Of a stretch of 64,000 bases of DNA, positions 44,337 to 53,971 are shown in pieces (the stretch's first letter is position 1; every line of letters starts with the position of its first letter). Origin of the DNA: Bacteroidota bacterium (lineage in GTDB: Bacteria; Bacteroidota; Bacteroidia; Bacteroidales; UBA10428); the NCBI GenBank assembly GCA_016699695.1, contig CP065006.1:2728001-2792000 (forward strand), in the 5' to 3' direction. The translations under genes and the position numbers were made by a program. The notes beneath the pieces were generated by a model. It ran no database searches, was not told where the DNA came from, and saw only the letters and a list, made by a program, of their open reading frames with translations.

Positions 44337-46460
44337 CTATTTGCGCTTATTCGTTTCTATAAATACTTCATCTTCTTCAGCACCTCCTACAGTGCCAACA
44401 ATTCTAAATTCGGTCCGACGGTTCTTTTCCCTGCCTTCGGGGTTATCCGATCCATCTGGTTTGGAGTTAGGAGCCACCGGATTGGTGCTGCCATAACCTT
44501 TTGCTACAAGACGATCGGTAGGGATGCCTTTACTTATAAGGTAGGTTACTACACTGTTGGCACGTTTTTGCGACAATTCGAGGTTGTATTGTTCACCGCC
44601 CACGCTATCCGTATGCGATCCGATTTCTACCACAAATTCAGGGGCTTCTTTCAACAATACCAAAAGGGTGGTGTCGAGAATACTTTTAGCCCTTCCAGAC
44701 AAATCGGCGCTGTTAAATTCGTAGTAAATATCTGCTAATACAATTGGTTTGTCTGTTAATACATTAACCCATGTCGGCGGCATGGTAATGGTATCGGAAA
44801 AGTTGAAAAATTCAGTGGAGAGGAACATTTTTTCATCGAAATATTGAAATCCTTCCATTTTAAACTCATATTCCTGATTAGGTTGCAGGGCGAAATAGTA
44901 ATTTCCGTCTTCAGAAGTTGTATACCTGTCCATAAACACATACTCATTATTCTCCTTGTCGAGCTTATAAAGAGCAATGATTGCGTCTTTCATCGGCTCC
45001 ATCGATTCATCGGGGTTCATGAAATCGAAATTCGACATATCTTTTTTACGTCCAAAGCGGTCTTGCTCAAATGGGTAAATGGTACCTGTTACTGTAATGC
45101 TGATAAAATCATTCCATCGGTAAGAGAAAATATCATCACAGCAGGTATTTATATCATCTGATTCAGGGCGGTTTGATACCAGAAAGCCATTGTCTCCTTT
45201 TCTACTTAAGGTAAAATACAAATCGTCATAGCTCGAGTTAATCGGGTAGCCCGCATTTACCACATTCGACCATTTCCTTCTTTCGCCAAAGGCGCTAAAG
45301 ATATCGAGCCCGCCAATACCCGGAAGTCCAGTCGAACTAAAATACAATGTGCGGGTGGTAAGGTCATAGAAAGGAGTCATTTCATCGCCTACTGTATTAA
45401 TTCTGCTGCCTAAGTTCTGAGGCTTACTATAACTGTCTTTTTCATCGTCCCATACGGTATACCAGATATCCAGACCACCTTTTCCCTCCGGCTGGTTCGA
45501 TACATAAAAAATAATCTCCCGGTCACTTTGGGCTGTTCTTCCCAGGGCAGGCTGGGTTGATGTATAGTTCGGATCGTTGATAATTGGTGGTAGCTTTTCA
45601 ATTCTTGTCCATTGGTCACCTTCGCGTGTGCTACGGTAAATAGCACTAATCACCTGACCCTGCCAGTTTCGGGTAGACCGTGTGAAATAAAATCGCTTTC
45701 CGTCGCGCGAAATTACACCATTGCCTGTCTCCACACCGGGAATGTTAATGGTACCTGGTAGTGGTTCGCCGCCATTCCAGTCCATTCCTTCTTTTTTGGC
45801 AATATAAAACTGCCTCACAGGCATAGCCGAATCGGCATTTCTTTCGCTAAAGAACACAAGAGAATCGATACGCAGGGAGGCATAAATAAAAGCATTGTCG
45901 TTTACCGGAATGGGCGACAATTCGATATGCGGACTGTTGATGCTCGAATTAAGCTTTTCGATGTTTATATCCAGTGGATTAGCGATGATAAACTTAGCAC
46001 TGTCGCAACCGGAAATCTCGTTTTTCACAATTTTGCTGTAAACCGGCTCGTCTTTTCCCTGATAGTCGCGCTTAAATTTTTTAAACTCAGCAATAGCTTC
46101 TTCATAATTGCCAGTTGCTTTAAGCATCTGGGCATAATAAAATTGCGATAAAGGATATTTTCCCAATGCTTCTTTCGAAACGACTGCATAAAGCTCCTGT
46201 GCCTGAAGATAGTTCCTGACATTCCGATGCAATCCGGCCAACTGATAGTTTACTTCCTGATCGTTTGGTTTCAGGTTATGATAGCGTTCGAGAAACACAA
46301 TGGCAGTGAAGGCATCGTTGGAACGAATTGCTGTTTTTGCAAACTTCTTAAGCTGCGCGGGCGACAGCTGATCGATGTTGTTGATTTGCGCCTGGCTACT
46401 GGATAAACTCACCAGCAATAGAATGGCACAAAGGGCTATGGTATGTTTAAAACCTTTCAC
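44337..46460 (-). CDS. T9SS accessory protein: TPR + PD40 beta-propeller + CNA-B-like domain + OmpA peptidoglycan-binding domain (PorE-like)
   Basis: The protein is 707 residues with a signal peptide (LLLVSLSSSQAQ). Domains in order are TPR-like repeats (about 30-150), a WD40-like PD40 propeller (about 170-440, with GVISRDGKRFYFTRS, YTSTQPALG, LYFSSTGLPGIGGLDIF), a carboxypeptidase-regulatory or CNA-B-like domain (about 470-570) and an OmpA domain (about 590-690, EIGSHTDSVGGEQYNLELSQKRANSVVTYL, then GREKNRRTEFRIV). This is the PorE domain order; PorE links the T9SS to peptidoglycan. It overlaps the PorP/SprF gene by 14 bases, so the two are co-translated. Confidence 0.9.
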   Translation of the reverse strand: MKGFKHTIALCAILLLVSLSSSQAQINNIDQLSPAQLKKFAKTAIRSNDAFTAIVFLERYHNLKPNDQEVNYQLAGLHRNVRNYLQAQELYAVVSKEALGKYPLSQFYYAQMLKATGNYEEAIAEFKKFKRDYQGKDEPVYSKIVKNEISGCDSAKFIIANPLDINIEKLNSSINSPHIELSPIPVNDNAFIYASLRIDSLVFFSERNADSAMPVRQFYIAKKEGMDWNGGEPLPGTINIPGVETGNGVISRDGKRFYFTRSTRNWQGQVISAIYRSTREGDQWTRIEKLPPIINDPNYTSTQPALGRTAQSDREIIFYVSNQPEGKGGLDIWYTVWDDEKDSYSKPQNLGSRINTVGDEMTPFYDLTTRTLYFSSTGLPGIGGLDIFSAFGERRKWSNVVNAGYPINSSYDDLYFTLSRKGDNGFLVSNRPESDDINTCCDDIFSYRWNDFISITVTGTIYPFEQDRFGRKKDMSNFDFMNPDESMEPMKDAIIALYKLDKENNEYVFMDRYTTSEDGNYYFALQPNQEYEFKMEGFQYFDEKMFLSTEFFNFSDTITMPPTWVNVLTDKPIVLADIYYEFNSADLSGRAKSILDTTLLVLLKEAPEFVVEIGSHTDSVGGEQYNLELSQKRANSVVTYLISKGIPTDRLVAKGYGSTNPVAPNSKPDGSDNPEGREKNRRTEFRIVGTVGGAEEDEVFIETNKRK

Positions 46461-47472
46461 AGGGAATAGAATAACTGTTTAATACTGTACTTATACTTTT
46501 GTATATCAACGAAATTTCGAAGGTCGATACATTGGCGCTTTGGCTCATTCCGGTTACATTGATATCGTAACTCAATGCTACATCGAGGCGGCCTACTGTG
46601 GCGCCAATTAACATCGATATGTCGCTGAGTGGACTACTAATTCCATTACGAACTGTAAGGCCTCCAAACACTTCTTTCAGGCTCGAACGGTTACCAAGAA
46701 GTCTGTAACCGGCTTGTGCCCCTAGAATGGTGAGGGTATTGCTATTGTTGCTACTGATTAAAAAAGTAGGAAGGACATATATTTCGTCGTTGAGGTTGGC
46801 TTTTACCAAACCATGAAGGGTGGTGTTTACAGGAACTTTTTCGGTAGCTCCGTAAAACGATTGATTGGGTTGGTTTAAATGTGAAAATGAAACACCAACC
46901 TCAGGTTCTAATTTACCAAAGGTGCGTCGCCAGATTATTCCCAGATCTAGGTCGATGTATCCAGGCTCAGCCATGGCACCGGGTTCGCCACTCGGCAGAT
47001 CGGGCTTGTCTGTAAGAGGGTTGTAGTTTCTCCAGTTGGCATTGCCTGAAGTATTACTAACATATCCAACTTGTAGGCCACCTGAAAAGAAGTTGTCGCT
47101 CAACTTATAGAAATAACTCGCCGAAAGGGCAATTTTATCTCGTGTAATATTTTTCGAATAATCGTCGACCAACAGAAGTCCTAAGCCATAATTATGGTTT
47201 CTGAATTGCATGGGAACATCCACTGCGGCCACTGCTGTGGTGAAGGCATCTCCGGTGGCCTTCCATTGATTTCTATAACTAATGGCAGCACGCCAATTTC
47301 CATAGAAATTGCCTGTATGAGCAGGGTTTAAAAACAATGGGTTGTAATTGTAGGTGCTAAGTTTGGTATCCTGTGCACTAGCTGGGATATATCCTGCCAT
47401 CAGAATCAGGAAAAAGATTTTGAGGCATAAGCTCTTAGCTGACTGGCATTGAAAAGTTATGAACAATTTCAT
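46447..47472 (-). CDS. PorP/SprF family T9SS outer membrane protein
   Basis: The protein is 341 residues with a signal peptide (AGYIPASAQD). The PorP/SprF pattern is clear: LSTYNYNPLFLNPAHTGNFYGNWRAAISYRNQWKA near the N-terminus, then NYGLGLLLVDDYSKN, followed by barrel strands and a terminal stretch with DVALSYDINVTG. Family members help export or anchor particular T9SS substrates, such as SprB with SprF. It is the first gene of the pair with the OmpA/PD40 protein and is divergent from a type B T9SS substrate, so that protein is a plausible client. Confidence 0.93.
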   Translation of the reverse strand: MKLFITFQCQSAKSLCLKIFFLILMAGYIPASAQDTKLSTYNYNPLFLNPAHTGNFYGNWRAAISYRNQWKATGDAFTTAVAAVDVPMQFRNHNYGLGLLLVDDYSKNITRDKIALSASYFYKLSDNFFSGGLQVGYVSNTSGNANWRNYNPLTDKPDLPSGEPGAMAEPGYIDLDLGIIWRRTFGKLEPEVGVSFSHLNQPNQSFYGATEKVPVNTTLHGLVKANLNDEIYVLPTFLISSNNSNTLTILGAQAGYRLLGNRSSLKEVFGGLTVRNGISSPLSDISMLIGATVGRLDVALSYDINVTGMSQSANVSTFEISLIYKSISTVLNSYSIPCERF

Positions 47473-47695
47473 AAGTTGTAAATATGAAAAACTTCACAAA
47501 AAATAAGCATTATTTATGGGATATGAAACATATTTATTGACAATAAGCTGCGGCCTTTCGCTAATTTTCTTTTAATATTACTCAATAAATAATATTTTTA
47601 GAAGTGCAATCGGTTGAGTTTGTTCATTCCGGTTTTTTAAAGCATTAATTAAGTTCTTGATTTATTGTTATTTGAATTCAATAAAAACATAGTAT

Positions 47696-49585
47696 ATGCT
47701 CATACGAATTTGTGCCCACAATAAGCTAATGCTTCAACTTTCTGGAATCATTAACCGGAAGAAAATATTTTATGCGTTTATAACTTTTATTTTTTTTCCG
47801 CTTGCTTCGAGTTTTGCTCAGGTGGAAGCGATATTTGATGCTGTACCTACAGGAGGTTGTTCTCCACTTACGGTTGAATTCCAAAACAGCAGCACCGGTT
47901 CGAATCTTTATTATTATTGGGATTTTGGACTTGGATTTGCCGATACCAGCAATGCTGTGAACCCTGTGAAGACTTTTTCGGTGCGGGGAGTATACTCAGT
48001 AACTCTTACCGTAACTAATACGGTAACCATGGAAACCGATGCCGTTACGCATGACATAGAAGTGGATGAAACCCCTGAGGTTGATTTTTCAGTGAACAAA
48101 CCATCGTTTTGCCGCAGCGAGCCGGTACGTTTTGAGTTTACCCCTTCTGATGCCCGACTGGATAGTTTGCGATGGGATTTTGGAGATGGAACACAAATAA
48201 GTACGCTAGAAAATCCTGTTTTTCATACCTATACAGAGGGAGATACTTACGATGTAATTTTATATGCTTTTCTTGGCCAATGTGCCGATACCATCACCCA
48301 CACTGTTACGGTAAAAAGTGTACTTGCCAACTTTACCATGAGTACCTATGAGGGTTGTTTAGGTGATTCAGTAGTATTTGCACTTGGCGATACTGCGGAC
48401 ATTACAAGTTTTAAATGGCTTCCAGAGGGTATTGGAGGGCTGGAAGTATCCAACATCAACCCTTATAGCCATCCCTATAATGTTGCCAGTAGTTATCTGC
48501 CCCTTTTGCAGGTAAGTGGCCCGGATGGTTCCTGCGAGCTTACCGATAGTACCTTGCGCATTTATTACGTGGATGCTGGTATAGGTTACCAAAGCAATGT
48601 GTTTTGCGATGGGCTCAATGTTACGTTTAAAAACCTTACCTCGAGCGACGATACGGCATTAACCTACCTGTGGGATCTGGGAAATGGACAATTTGATACT
48701 AGTTATGTGCCCACGGAATCATACAGTGCAGGTGAATATACTGTGAAACTCCTGGTGAACAATTCGATTGGTTGTGCCGATAGTGCTTCCGAAGAATTTA
48801 CAATCAATCCGCTACCAAGCATTGTAGTAGGAAATGATACTTCCATTTGCCAGGGAGGCACGGCACAACTTTTTGCCAGCGGAGGGAATACCATTGTGTG
48901 GTCTCCTGTTACGGGCCTGAATAATTTCCAAAGTTATACGCCATTGGCTTCGCCCGATACCCTCACACGCTACGAACCTGTAGTAACCGATACAATAACC
49001 AATTGTAGAAGTGTGCAGGGTTCGGTGGCTCAAACCGTTACCGTACTTATTCCGGAAGCTATTTTAACCACCATCAACGTAGTGGATACTACTATTTATC
49101 TGGGCGCAAGTGTTACGATTCAGGTCGACTCAAACCCTAATTTTAATTACCTCTGGTCTCCCGACCAATACATTAGTTGCACCAGCTGTACCAGTCCGAT
49201 TATCAAGCCACTTGTACCAGGCGATTACATCTATACCCTTACAGTCTGGGATAAAATCGGATGTGCTTCGATCGATACCACCGTTCGAGTAATTTCAGAA
49301 GAGTTGTATAGCATTGGCCTTTCCGAAGCCTTTACACCCAATGGTGATGGGATTAATGAAACCATTATGGTTGATGGTTGGGGAATTAGTCGTTTGGTCG
49401 AATTCAGCGTCTACAACCGCTGGGGCCAAAAAATGTTTACCACCGATAATCTTGAGGACTTGGGATGGGATGGCACTTTCGAAGGAAAACCTCAAAAGGT
49501 TGATACTTATACCTACTTTATAAAGGCCGAGATGTTGAATGATACGGTTATTGAAAAGCGCGGTAGTTTTGGTCTTTTCCGCTAA
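47696..49585 (+). CDS. PKD-domain surface protein with type B T9SS (gliding motility-type) C-terminal signal
   Basis: The protein is 629 residues; a second ATG at 47729 would give a shorter, more usual signal peptide (MLQLSGIINRKK...ASSFAQ) and may be the true start. Several PKD-like domains cover about residues 45-365 (YYWDFGLGFADTSNAVNPVKTFSVRGVYSVTLTV, LRWDFGDGTQISTLENPVFHTY, YLWDLGNGQFDTSYVPTESYSAGEYTVKLLV). The last 85 residues are a type B CTD: SEAFTPNGDGINETIMVDG, FSVYNRWGQKMF, GWDGTFEGKPQKVDTYTYFI. It is exported to the surface or secreted. It faces the PorP/SprF-OmpA pair across a 223-base divergent region. Confidence 0.92.
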   Translation: MLIRICAHNKLMLQLSGIINRKKIFYAFITFIFFPLASSFAQVEAIFDAVPTGGCSPLTVEFQNSSTGSNLYYYWDFGLGFADTSNAVNPVKTFSVRGVYSVTLTVTNTVTMETDAVTHDIEVDETPEVDFSVNKPSFCRSEPVRFEFTPSDARLDSLRWDFGDGTQISTLENPVFHTYTEGDTYDVILYAFLGQCADTITHTVTVKSVLANFTMSTYEGCLGDSVVFALGDTADITSFKWLPEGIGGLEVSNINPYSHPYNVASSYLPLLQVSGPDGSCELTDSTLRIYYVDAGIGYQSNVFCDGLNVTFKNLTSSDDTALTYLWDLGNGQFDTSYVPTESYSAGEYTVKLLVNNSIGCADSASEEFTINPLPSIVVGNDTSICQGGTAQLFASGGNTIVWSPVTGLNNFQSYTPLASPDTLTRYEPVVTDTITNCRSVQGSVAQTVTVLIPEAILTTINVVDTTIYLGASVTIQVDSNPNFNYLWSPDQYISCTSCTSPIIKPLVPGDYIYTLTVWDKIGCASIDTTVRVISEELYSIGLSEAFTPNGDGINETIMVDGWGISRLVEFSVYNRWGQKMFTTDNLEDLGWDGTFEGKPQKVDTYTYFIKAEMLNDTVIEKRGSFGLFR

Positions 49586-49618
49586 ACATAGCAGACAAAG
49601 AGATTAATAAAGTGAAAG

Positions 49619-49648
49619 ACCGAAAAAGGATTCGAATCCTTTTTCGGT
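49619..49648. terminator. Bidirectional terminator between the PKD protein gene and the malic enzyme gene
   Basis: A 14-bp perfect stem, ACCGAAAAAGGATT with AATCCTTTTTCGGT, and a two-base CG loop lies between two convergent genes, with a T-rich tail to the right. Confidence 0.85.
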
Positions 49649-49674
49649 AATTTTTAATTGTTTACACTTGCTAA

Positions 49675-51960
49675 TCACAGATTTATCAGCTTGTCGCTGC
49701 TGGTTTGAGCATCCACAGCAGTTATAGCGGCCATGTTGATAATCTGCCGCACGGTACTTTCCATTTGTAAAATGTGTATGGGTTTTTTCATTCCCAGCAA
49801 AATTGGGCCAATGATATCGGCGTCACCCAGTTCACTCATCATTTTATAGGCTATGTTGCCTGAGCTTAAGCCCGGGAAGATGATGGTATTCACATCGCGG
49901 TTTGCTAGTTTGGTGAATGGAAATTTCTTTTGCCTTAGTTCCTTATCGAAAGCATAATTGGCCTGCATTTCACCATCCACAAGTAAATTGGGGTGCTCCT
50001 GATGTAGAATTTCAATGGCTTCCTGCACCTTTTTTGGGCTTCCATCGCGTGTAGTTCCAAAATTAGAATAGGAAACCATGGCAATTACCGGTTCAATATT
50101 AAACTTTCTTACTTCGTGTGCAGTTAGCAAAGTGATATCGGCAAGCGTTCGTCCATTGGGTTCAATGTTTACTGTGGTGTCGGCAAAAAAGTAAGGTCCC
50201 TTTTTCGTTTGCACAATGTACATACCAGCAATGGTGCGCTGGCTGTTGTTGGTACCTATCAACTGTATTGCGGGTCTGATGGTATTGGCATAGCTTGTGG
50301 AGAATCCTGCCAGGAATCCATCTACATCGCCATTGTCTACCATCATTGCACCAAAATAGTTGGGATCATCAATTTTTTTTGTGGCTTCTTCTAAAGTCAA
50401 ACCTTTGCGTTTTCTACGTTCGAAAACCATTTGAGTAAATTTCTTCTTGCGGTCTGTCTCGTGCCCATCGCGAAAATCGATTATTTCAATTCCATTGATG
50501 TTCAAATGGTTTTGCTTGGCAGTAAGTTCAATTTCCTTTTTATTCCCCAGAAGCACAGGTTCAGCAATGCCTTCGCCTTTAACAACCAACACCGCCTTTA
50601 GTATCCGGTATTGTTCGGCATCGGCAAACAATATTCTTTTTTTAACTTGTTTGGCTTTAAGGTGTACATCGTTAATCAGCTGGTTGTAAAGGCCCATACG
50701 TTTCATCAGGCTAATTTTATAGGCTTCCCAGTCGGTTATTGGGGTGCGTGCTACTCCGCTATCCATTGCGGCTTTTGCTACTGCAGGAGCCACTTCAGTG
50801 ATAAGTCTTGGATCGAGCGGTTTTGGAATGATATAATCGCGGCCAAAGGAAAGATTTTTGGTTTTGTAGGCAGCATTCACCTTTTCAGGCACTTCCTGTT
50901 TGGCCAGATTGGCCAGAGCATAAACAGCGGCAATCTTCATTTCTTCGTTTATCTGTTTTGCTTTTACATCAAGAGCACCTCTGAAGATAAACGGAAAACC
51001 CAGTACGTTGTTAATTTGATTTGGATAATCGGAACGACCTGTTGCCACAATTACATCTTTGCGCGCTGTTATGGCATCCTCGTAAGAAATTTCCGGCACA
51101 GGATTGGCCATTGCAAATACTATGGCTTCCGGTGCCATCGATTTTACCATTTCCTTGGTCATGATATTTCCTTTCGAGAGGCCCAGGAATACATCGGCTC
51201 CCTTGATAACTTCTTCGAGGGTATTTAGATTGGAATCCTGTGCAAAGTCCTTCTTGTATTTGTTCAGGTCGGTTCGGGACTTGGTAATAAGCCCCTTGGT
51301 ATCGAGCATATAGATATTCTGTATTTTAACACCTAACTGAACATACAATTTGGAACATGAAATAGCCGAAGCACCTGCTCCGTTTACTACAACTTTAATC
51401 TTTTTTATGTCTTTTCCGGTAATCTCGAGGGCATTGAGCAAACCCGCCGAAGAAATAATGGCGGTACCATGCTGGTCGTCATGAAATACAGGGATATTCA
51501 GTTCTTTTTTAAGTATCTCCTCAATTTCAAAACATTCCGGTGCTTTGATATCTTCTAGGTTAATACCTCCGAATGTGGGTGAAATTGCCTTGGCTACATC
51601 CACAAATTCTTCTATAGTGTGCTTGTCAATTTCAATATCGAATACATCTACATCGGCAAATACCTTAAACAGTAGTCCTTTTCCTTCCATTACAGGTTTA
51701 CCTGCGAGGGCGCCTATATCTCCTAAGCCCAGCACTGCTGTTCCGTTTGACATCACTGCCACCAGGTTGTTTTTGGCTGTATACAAGTAGGCATCGTCGG
51801 GGTTTTTTTCGATTTCTTTACACGGTTCCGCTACGCCAGGAGAATAAGCCAGCGATAAATCAAGCTGTGTGCTATATGGTTTGGTAGGAACAACCTCAAT
51901 TTTACCAGCACGTCCCTCGGAGTGGTACCGCAATGCATCTTCGCGTGTAAATGTAGCCAT
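49675..51960 (-). CDS. maeB: NADP-dependent malic enzyme fused to a phosphotransacetylase-like domain (MaeB type)
   Basis: The protein is 761 residues, the normal MaeB length. The malic N-terminal domain (LDLSLAYSPGVAEPCKEI, GKGLLFKVFADVDVFDIE) is followed by the catalytic and nucleotide-binding part (PVFHDDQHGTAIISSAGLLNAL, VVVNGAGASAISCSKLYVQLG, VFAMANPVPEIS). The C-terminal PTA_PTB domain (about 430-755, GMYIVQTKKGPYFFADTTVNIEPNGRTLADI, FPGLSSGNIAYKM) is usually regulatory and without transacetylase activity. It decarboxylates malate to pyruvate and makes NADPH. Confidence 0.96.
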   Translation of the reverse strand: MATFTREDALRYHSEGRAGKIEVVPTKPYSTQLDLSLAYSPGVAEPCKEIEKNPDDAYLYTAKNNLVAVMSNGTAVLGLGDIGALAGKPVMEGKGLLFKVFADVDVFDIEIDKHTIEEFVDVAKAISPTFGGINLEDIKAPECFEIEEILKKELNIPVFHDDQHGTAIISSAGLLNALEITGKDIKKIKVVVNGAGASAISCSKLYVQLGVKIQNIYMLDTKGLITKSRTDLNKYKKDFAQDSNLNTLEEVIKGADVFLGLSKGNIMTKEMVKSMAPEAIVFAMANPVPEISYEDAITARKDVIVATGRSDYPNQINNVLGFPFIFRGALDVKAKQINEEMKIAAVYALANLAKQEVPEKVNAAYKTKNLSFGRDYIIPKPLDPRLITEVAPAVAKAAMDSGVARTPITDWEAYKISLMKRMGLYNQLINDVHLKAKQVKKRILFADAEQYRILKAVLVVKGEGIAEPVLLGNKKEIELTAKQNHLNINGIEIIDFRDGHETDRKKKFTQMVFERRKRKGLTLEEATKKIDDPNYFGAMMVDNGDVDGFLAGFSTSYANTIRPAIQLIGTNNSQRTIAGMYIVQTKKGPYFFADTTVNIEPNGRTLADITLLTAHEVRKFNIEPVIAMVSYSNFGTTRDGSPKKVQEAIEILHQEHPNLLVDGEMQANYAFDKELRQKKFPFTKLANRDVNTIIFPGLSSGNIAYKMMSELGDADIIGPILLGMKKPIHILQMESTVRQIINMAAITAVDAQTSSDKLINL

Positions 51961-52114
51961 GATAACAGGTGTTTAGTTGAGTGTAAAAGTTATTACGATT
52001 TGGCGGGAAAAAATATGACAATTGTTTAATATACCCTTTTGTGACATTTTTCATGTAACCAGTCAATTCATTTCCCGTAAAGTAGTTTGTTTTGTGAGAA
52101 AGGATAGAGAGGGG

Positions 52115-52522
52115 ATGTATAAATCGAAGATTGATAAGGAAAGGAAAATTCTTTACGTTGAACTGGAAGATGTTTTTAATCAGGACGATACGCTTGAAGC
52201 AGCAAAGGATTTTTGGGTTAAAATGGCCACACTTGGGAAAGGTTCTTTTATAGTGTGCGATATTTCTCGTTTACAAAGTGGACCCCGGAGTTCACGGATC
52301 ATGTTGCAGCGGATAATGAAACTTATAGATTCTTATGAGCCACAGGCAATTTTCCGGGTTGTTGATGCTTATTCTGCTGCCATGGTGTTTGAGCGGGCAT
52401 ATAAGAATGCCGGTACCAATTACAAAGTGTATCGGGTCGATTCAAAAGAAATAGCTGAAGAAATGATCAGATCAATCAATAATATTCCATTAGTATTTAA
52501 ACAGTTGCCATCTGTTAATTAA
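52115..52522 (+). CDS. Small STAS/SpoIIAA-like cytoplasmic protein
   Basis: The ATG at 52115, preceded by GAGAGGGG, is chosen; the frame extends 31 codons upstream without conserved-looking sequence. The protein is 135 residues with alternating strands and helices: ERKILYVELEDVFNQDDTLEAAKDFWVKMATLGKGSFIVCDISRL, SSRIMLQRIMKLI, AIFRVVDAYSAAMVFERAYKNAG. This resembles SpoIIAA/STAS-like folds that act in protein-protein regulation, but the match is by pattern only. It is a single gene between malic enzyme and a minus-strand gene. Confidence 0.65.
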   Translation: MYKSKIDKERKILYVELEDVFNQDDTLEAAKDFWVKMATLGKGSFIVCDISRLQSGPRSSRIMLQRIMKLIDSYEPQAIFRVVDAYSAAMVFERAYKNAGTNYKVYRVDSKEIAEEMIRSINNIPLVFKQLPSVN

Positions 52523-52559
52523 GCCCGGATTCTTGGTTGAAACTTGACGCTTTCTTCAT

Positions 52560-53846
52560 CTAATTAGCCTCAAATGAACCATATTCAATCTTGTTTCGGT
52601 TCTGCCAGAATTCCGGATTGTATTCGCCCAGTTGCTTATCGAATGGTTCGTTGGTGAGGCATTCTTCCTTGGAAAATGGCTTAATGTCTTTGGTTTCTAC
52701 ATCGGTAACTACAAATGCTTTTCGCACATAACCCTTCGAATGCTCGGTATAATTTCCACTGTATTTTTTAGTGGCCTCACCTTCGGCTTGTACAATGGTT
52801 TTAGCTGGATACCATTTATTTTTTACTAGTCTGTATTCGGTCTCTTCAAAAACACGCAAATCCTCTACACTTAGACGATATAGTTTAAAAACGGGTTTAA
52901 GTATGACTGGTATTTCAGGAACCAGTTCTGAATTGTACATCACAAGGGCATAACTTGCTTTATCGATATAAAGCCTTACATCGGCGTTTACATGATCAAT
53001 GGGTCTTTTGCTGATGCATCGTACAACATAAGTTTCACGTCCGCCGATGCTGGTGTTTTTCTCAAATTTAAGGTTAAACTTTTTCAAATAACCTTGCTGA
53101 TAGTATTTCTGGAATTGCCTGATGTTGTCAATCGAAGTCAGGCTATTGGGTCCCGAAAAGTTAACCTGTATTGCCTGAACAGCTACACTATCAGGATCTT
53201 TACCTTTTCGCGTTGCTTTTTTTTGCTCTTTATTTGATTTCTTTTCGGCAAATCTTTTCATGAATTGAATCTCTCCCAAGTCATCACGGCTGCGTCCTTG
53301 TATTAGTCGTGCCTTGCATTGCGAAGTATCCTGGAAGGGAGGTGTATACAAATCGATGAAGGCTTCTACAAAGTCGATGTATTGATCATTTTCAACCAGT
53401 TCCTGCAAGTAAAAACCTTTTGTAATAAATGCCTCCTGAGAATAATTTTGTTCAAGGTTTTCCATTACAAGCCTGATTAGTTCTTCGGGACTATATGGTT
53501 TGATGGTTACAGCCTCAATTGGTGTAAGGGCAGGCTTTAGGCTAAAAGTTGTTTTTTTTCCTTGCAACTCAGCTACTGATGCTTTGTAGGAATGGTATCC
53601 AAGATAATTGATTTGAATGCTATCTCGCAGCAAGGAATCTGGCAGGTATAGGCGAAAAAAGCCCTCTGAATTGGAAACTGTGCCTGTGTATTGATTTACC
53701 ACAGCAATTGAACCATAGGGTAAGGAATTTTTTGTTAATGCGTCTTTGATTTCTCCCTCTATCACCAGCTGGTTTTGAGCAAATATGGAGTGAACATTTA
53801 ATGCAAGTAGTATGGTTAGGATCTGAATCTTCCGAAAAATTCTCAT
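52560..53846 (-). CDS. Exported protein with N-terminal carboxypeptidase-regulatory-like domain, function unknown
   Basis: The protein is 428 residues with a signal peptide (LLALNVHSIFAQN). Residues 27-105 form a CarboxypepD_reg-like domain (VIEGEIKDALTKNSLPYGSIAVVNQYTGTVSNSEGFFRLYLPD, IQINYLGYHSYKASV), common in Bacteroidota envelope proteins. The remainder (about 115-428) has strand-rich sequence with an internal basic patch (NKEQKKATRKGKD) and no membrane helix. It is not a TonB receptor because no plug or barrel follows. The location is probably periplasmic or outer membrane. Confidence 0.75.
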   Translation of the reverse strand: MRIFRKIQILTILLALNVHSIFAQNQLVIEGEIKDALTKNSLPYGSIAVVNQYTGTVSNSEGFFRLYLPDSLLRDSIQINYLGYHSYKASVAELQGKKTTFSLKPALTPIEAVTIKPYSPEELIRLVMENLEQNYSQEAFITKGFYLQELVENDQYIDFVEAFIDLYTPPFQDTSQCKARLIQGRSRDDLGEIQFMKRFAEKKSNKEQKKATRKGKDPDSVAVQAIQVNFSGPNSLTSIDNIRQFQKYYQQGYLKKFNLKFEKNTSIGGRETYVVRCISKRPIDHVNADVRLYIDKASYALVMYNSELVPEIPVILKPVFKLYRLSVEDLRVFEETEYRLVKNKWYPAKTIVQAEGEATKKYSGNYTEHSKGYVRKAFVVTDVETKDIKPFSKEECLTNEPFDKQLGEYNPEFWQNRNKIEYGSFEAN

Positions 53847-53971
53847 TGATTTTTTATTGTTTTAGCAATAGACGAAAAGTACGAAAGTGCCTAAAGAATA
53901 AAAAGTTAATAAAAGCTAATTCGACGGAGGGCTTTTTTGAAGTTCAACATGGGTATTTAATGCTGAGAGCA

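Noticed and set aside
49630..49638. TTCGAATCC, like the T-loop of a tRNA
   Set aside because: It is the tip of a 14-bp palindrome acting as a terminator; no acceptor, D or anticodon arm can be built around it.
50611..51228. 205-codon frame antisense to the malic enzyme gene
   Set aside because: It is a shadow of the maeB coding strand, rich in Cys, His and Tyr, with no domain or start context.
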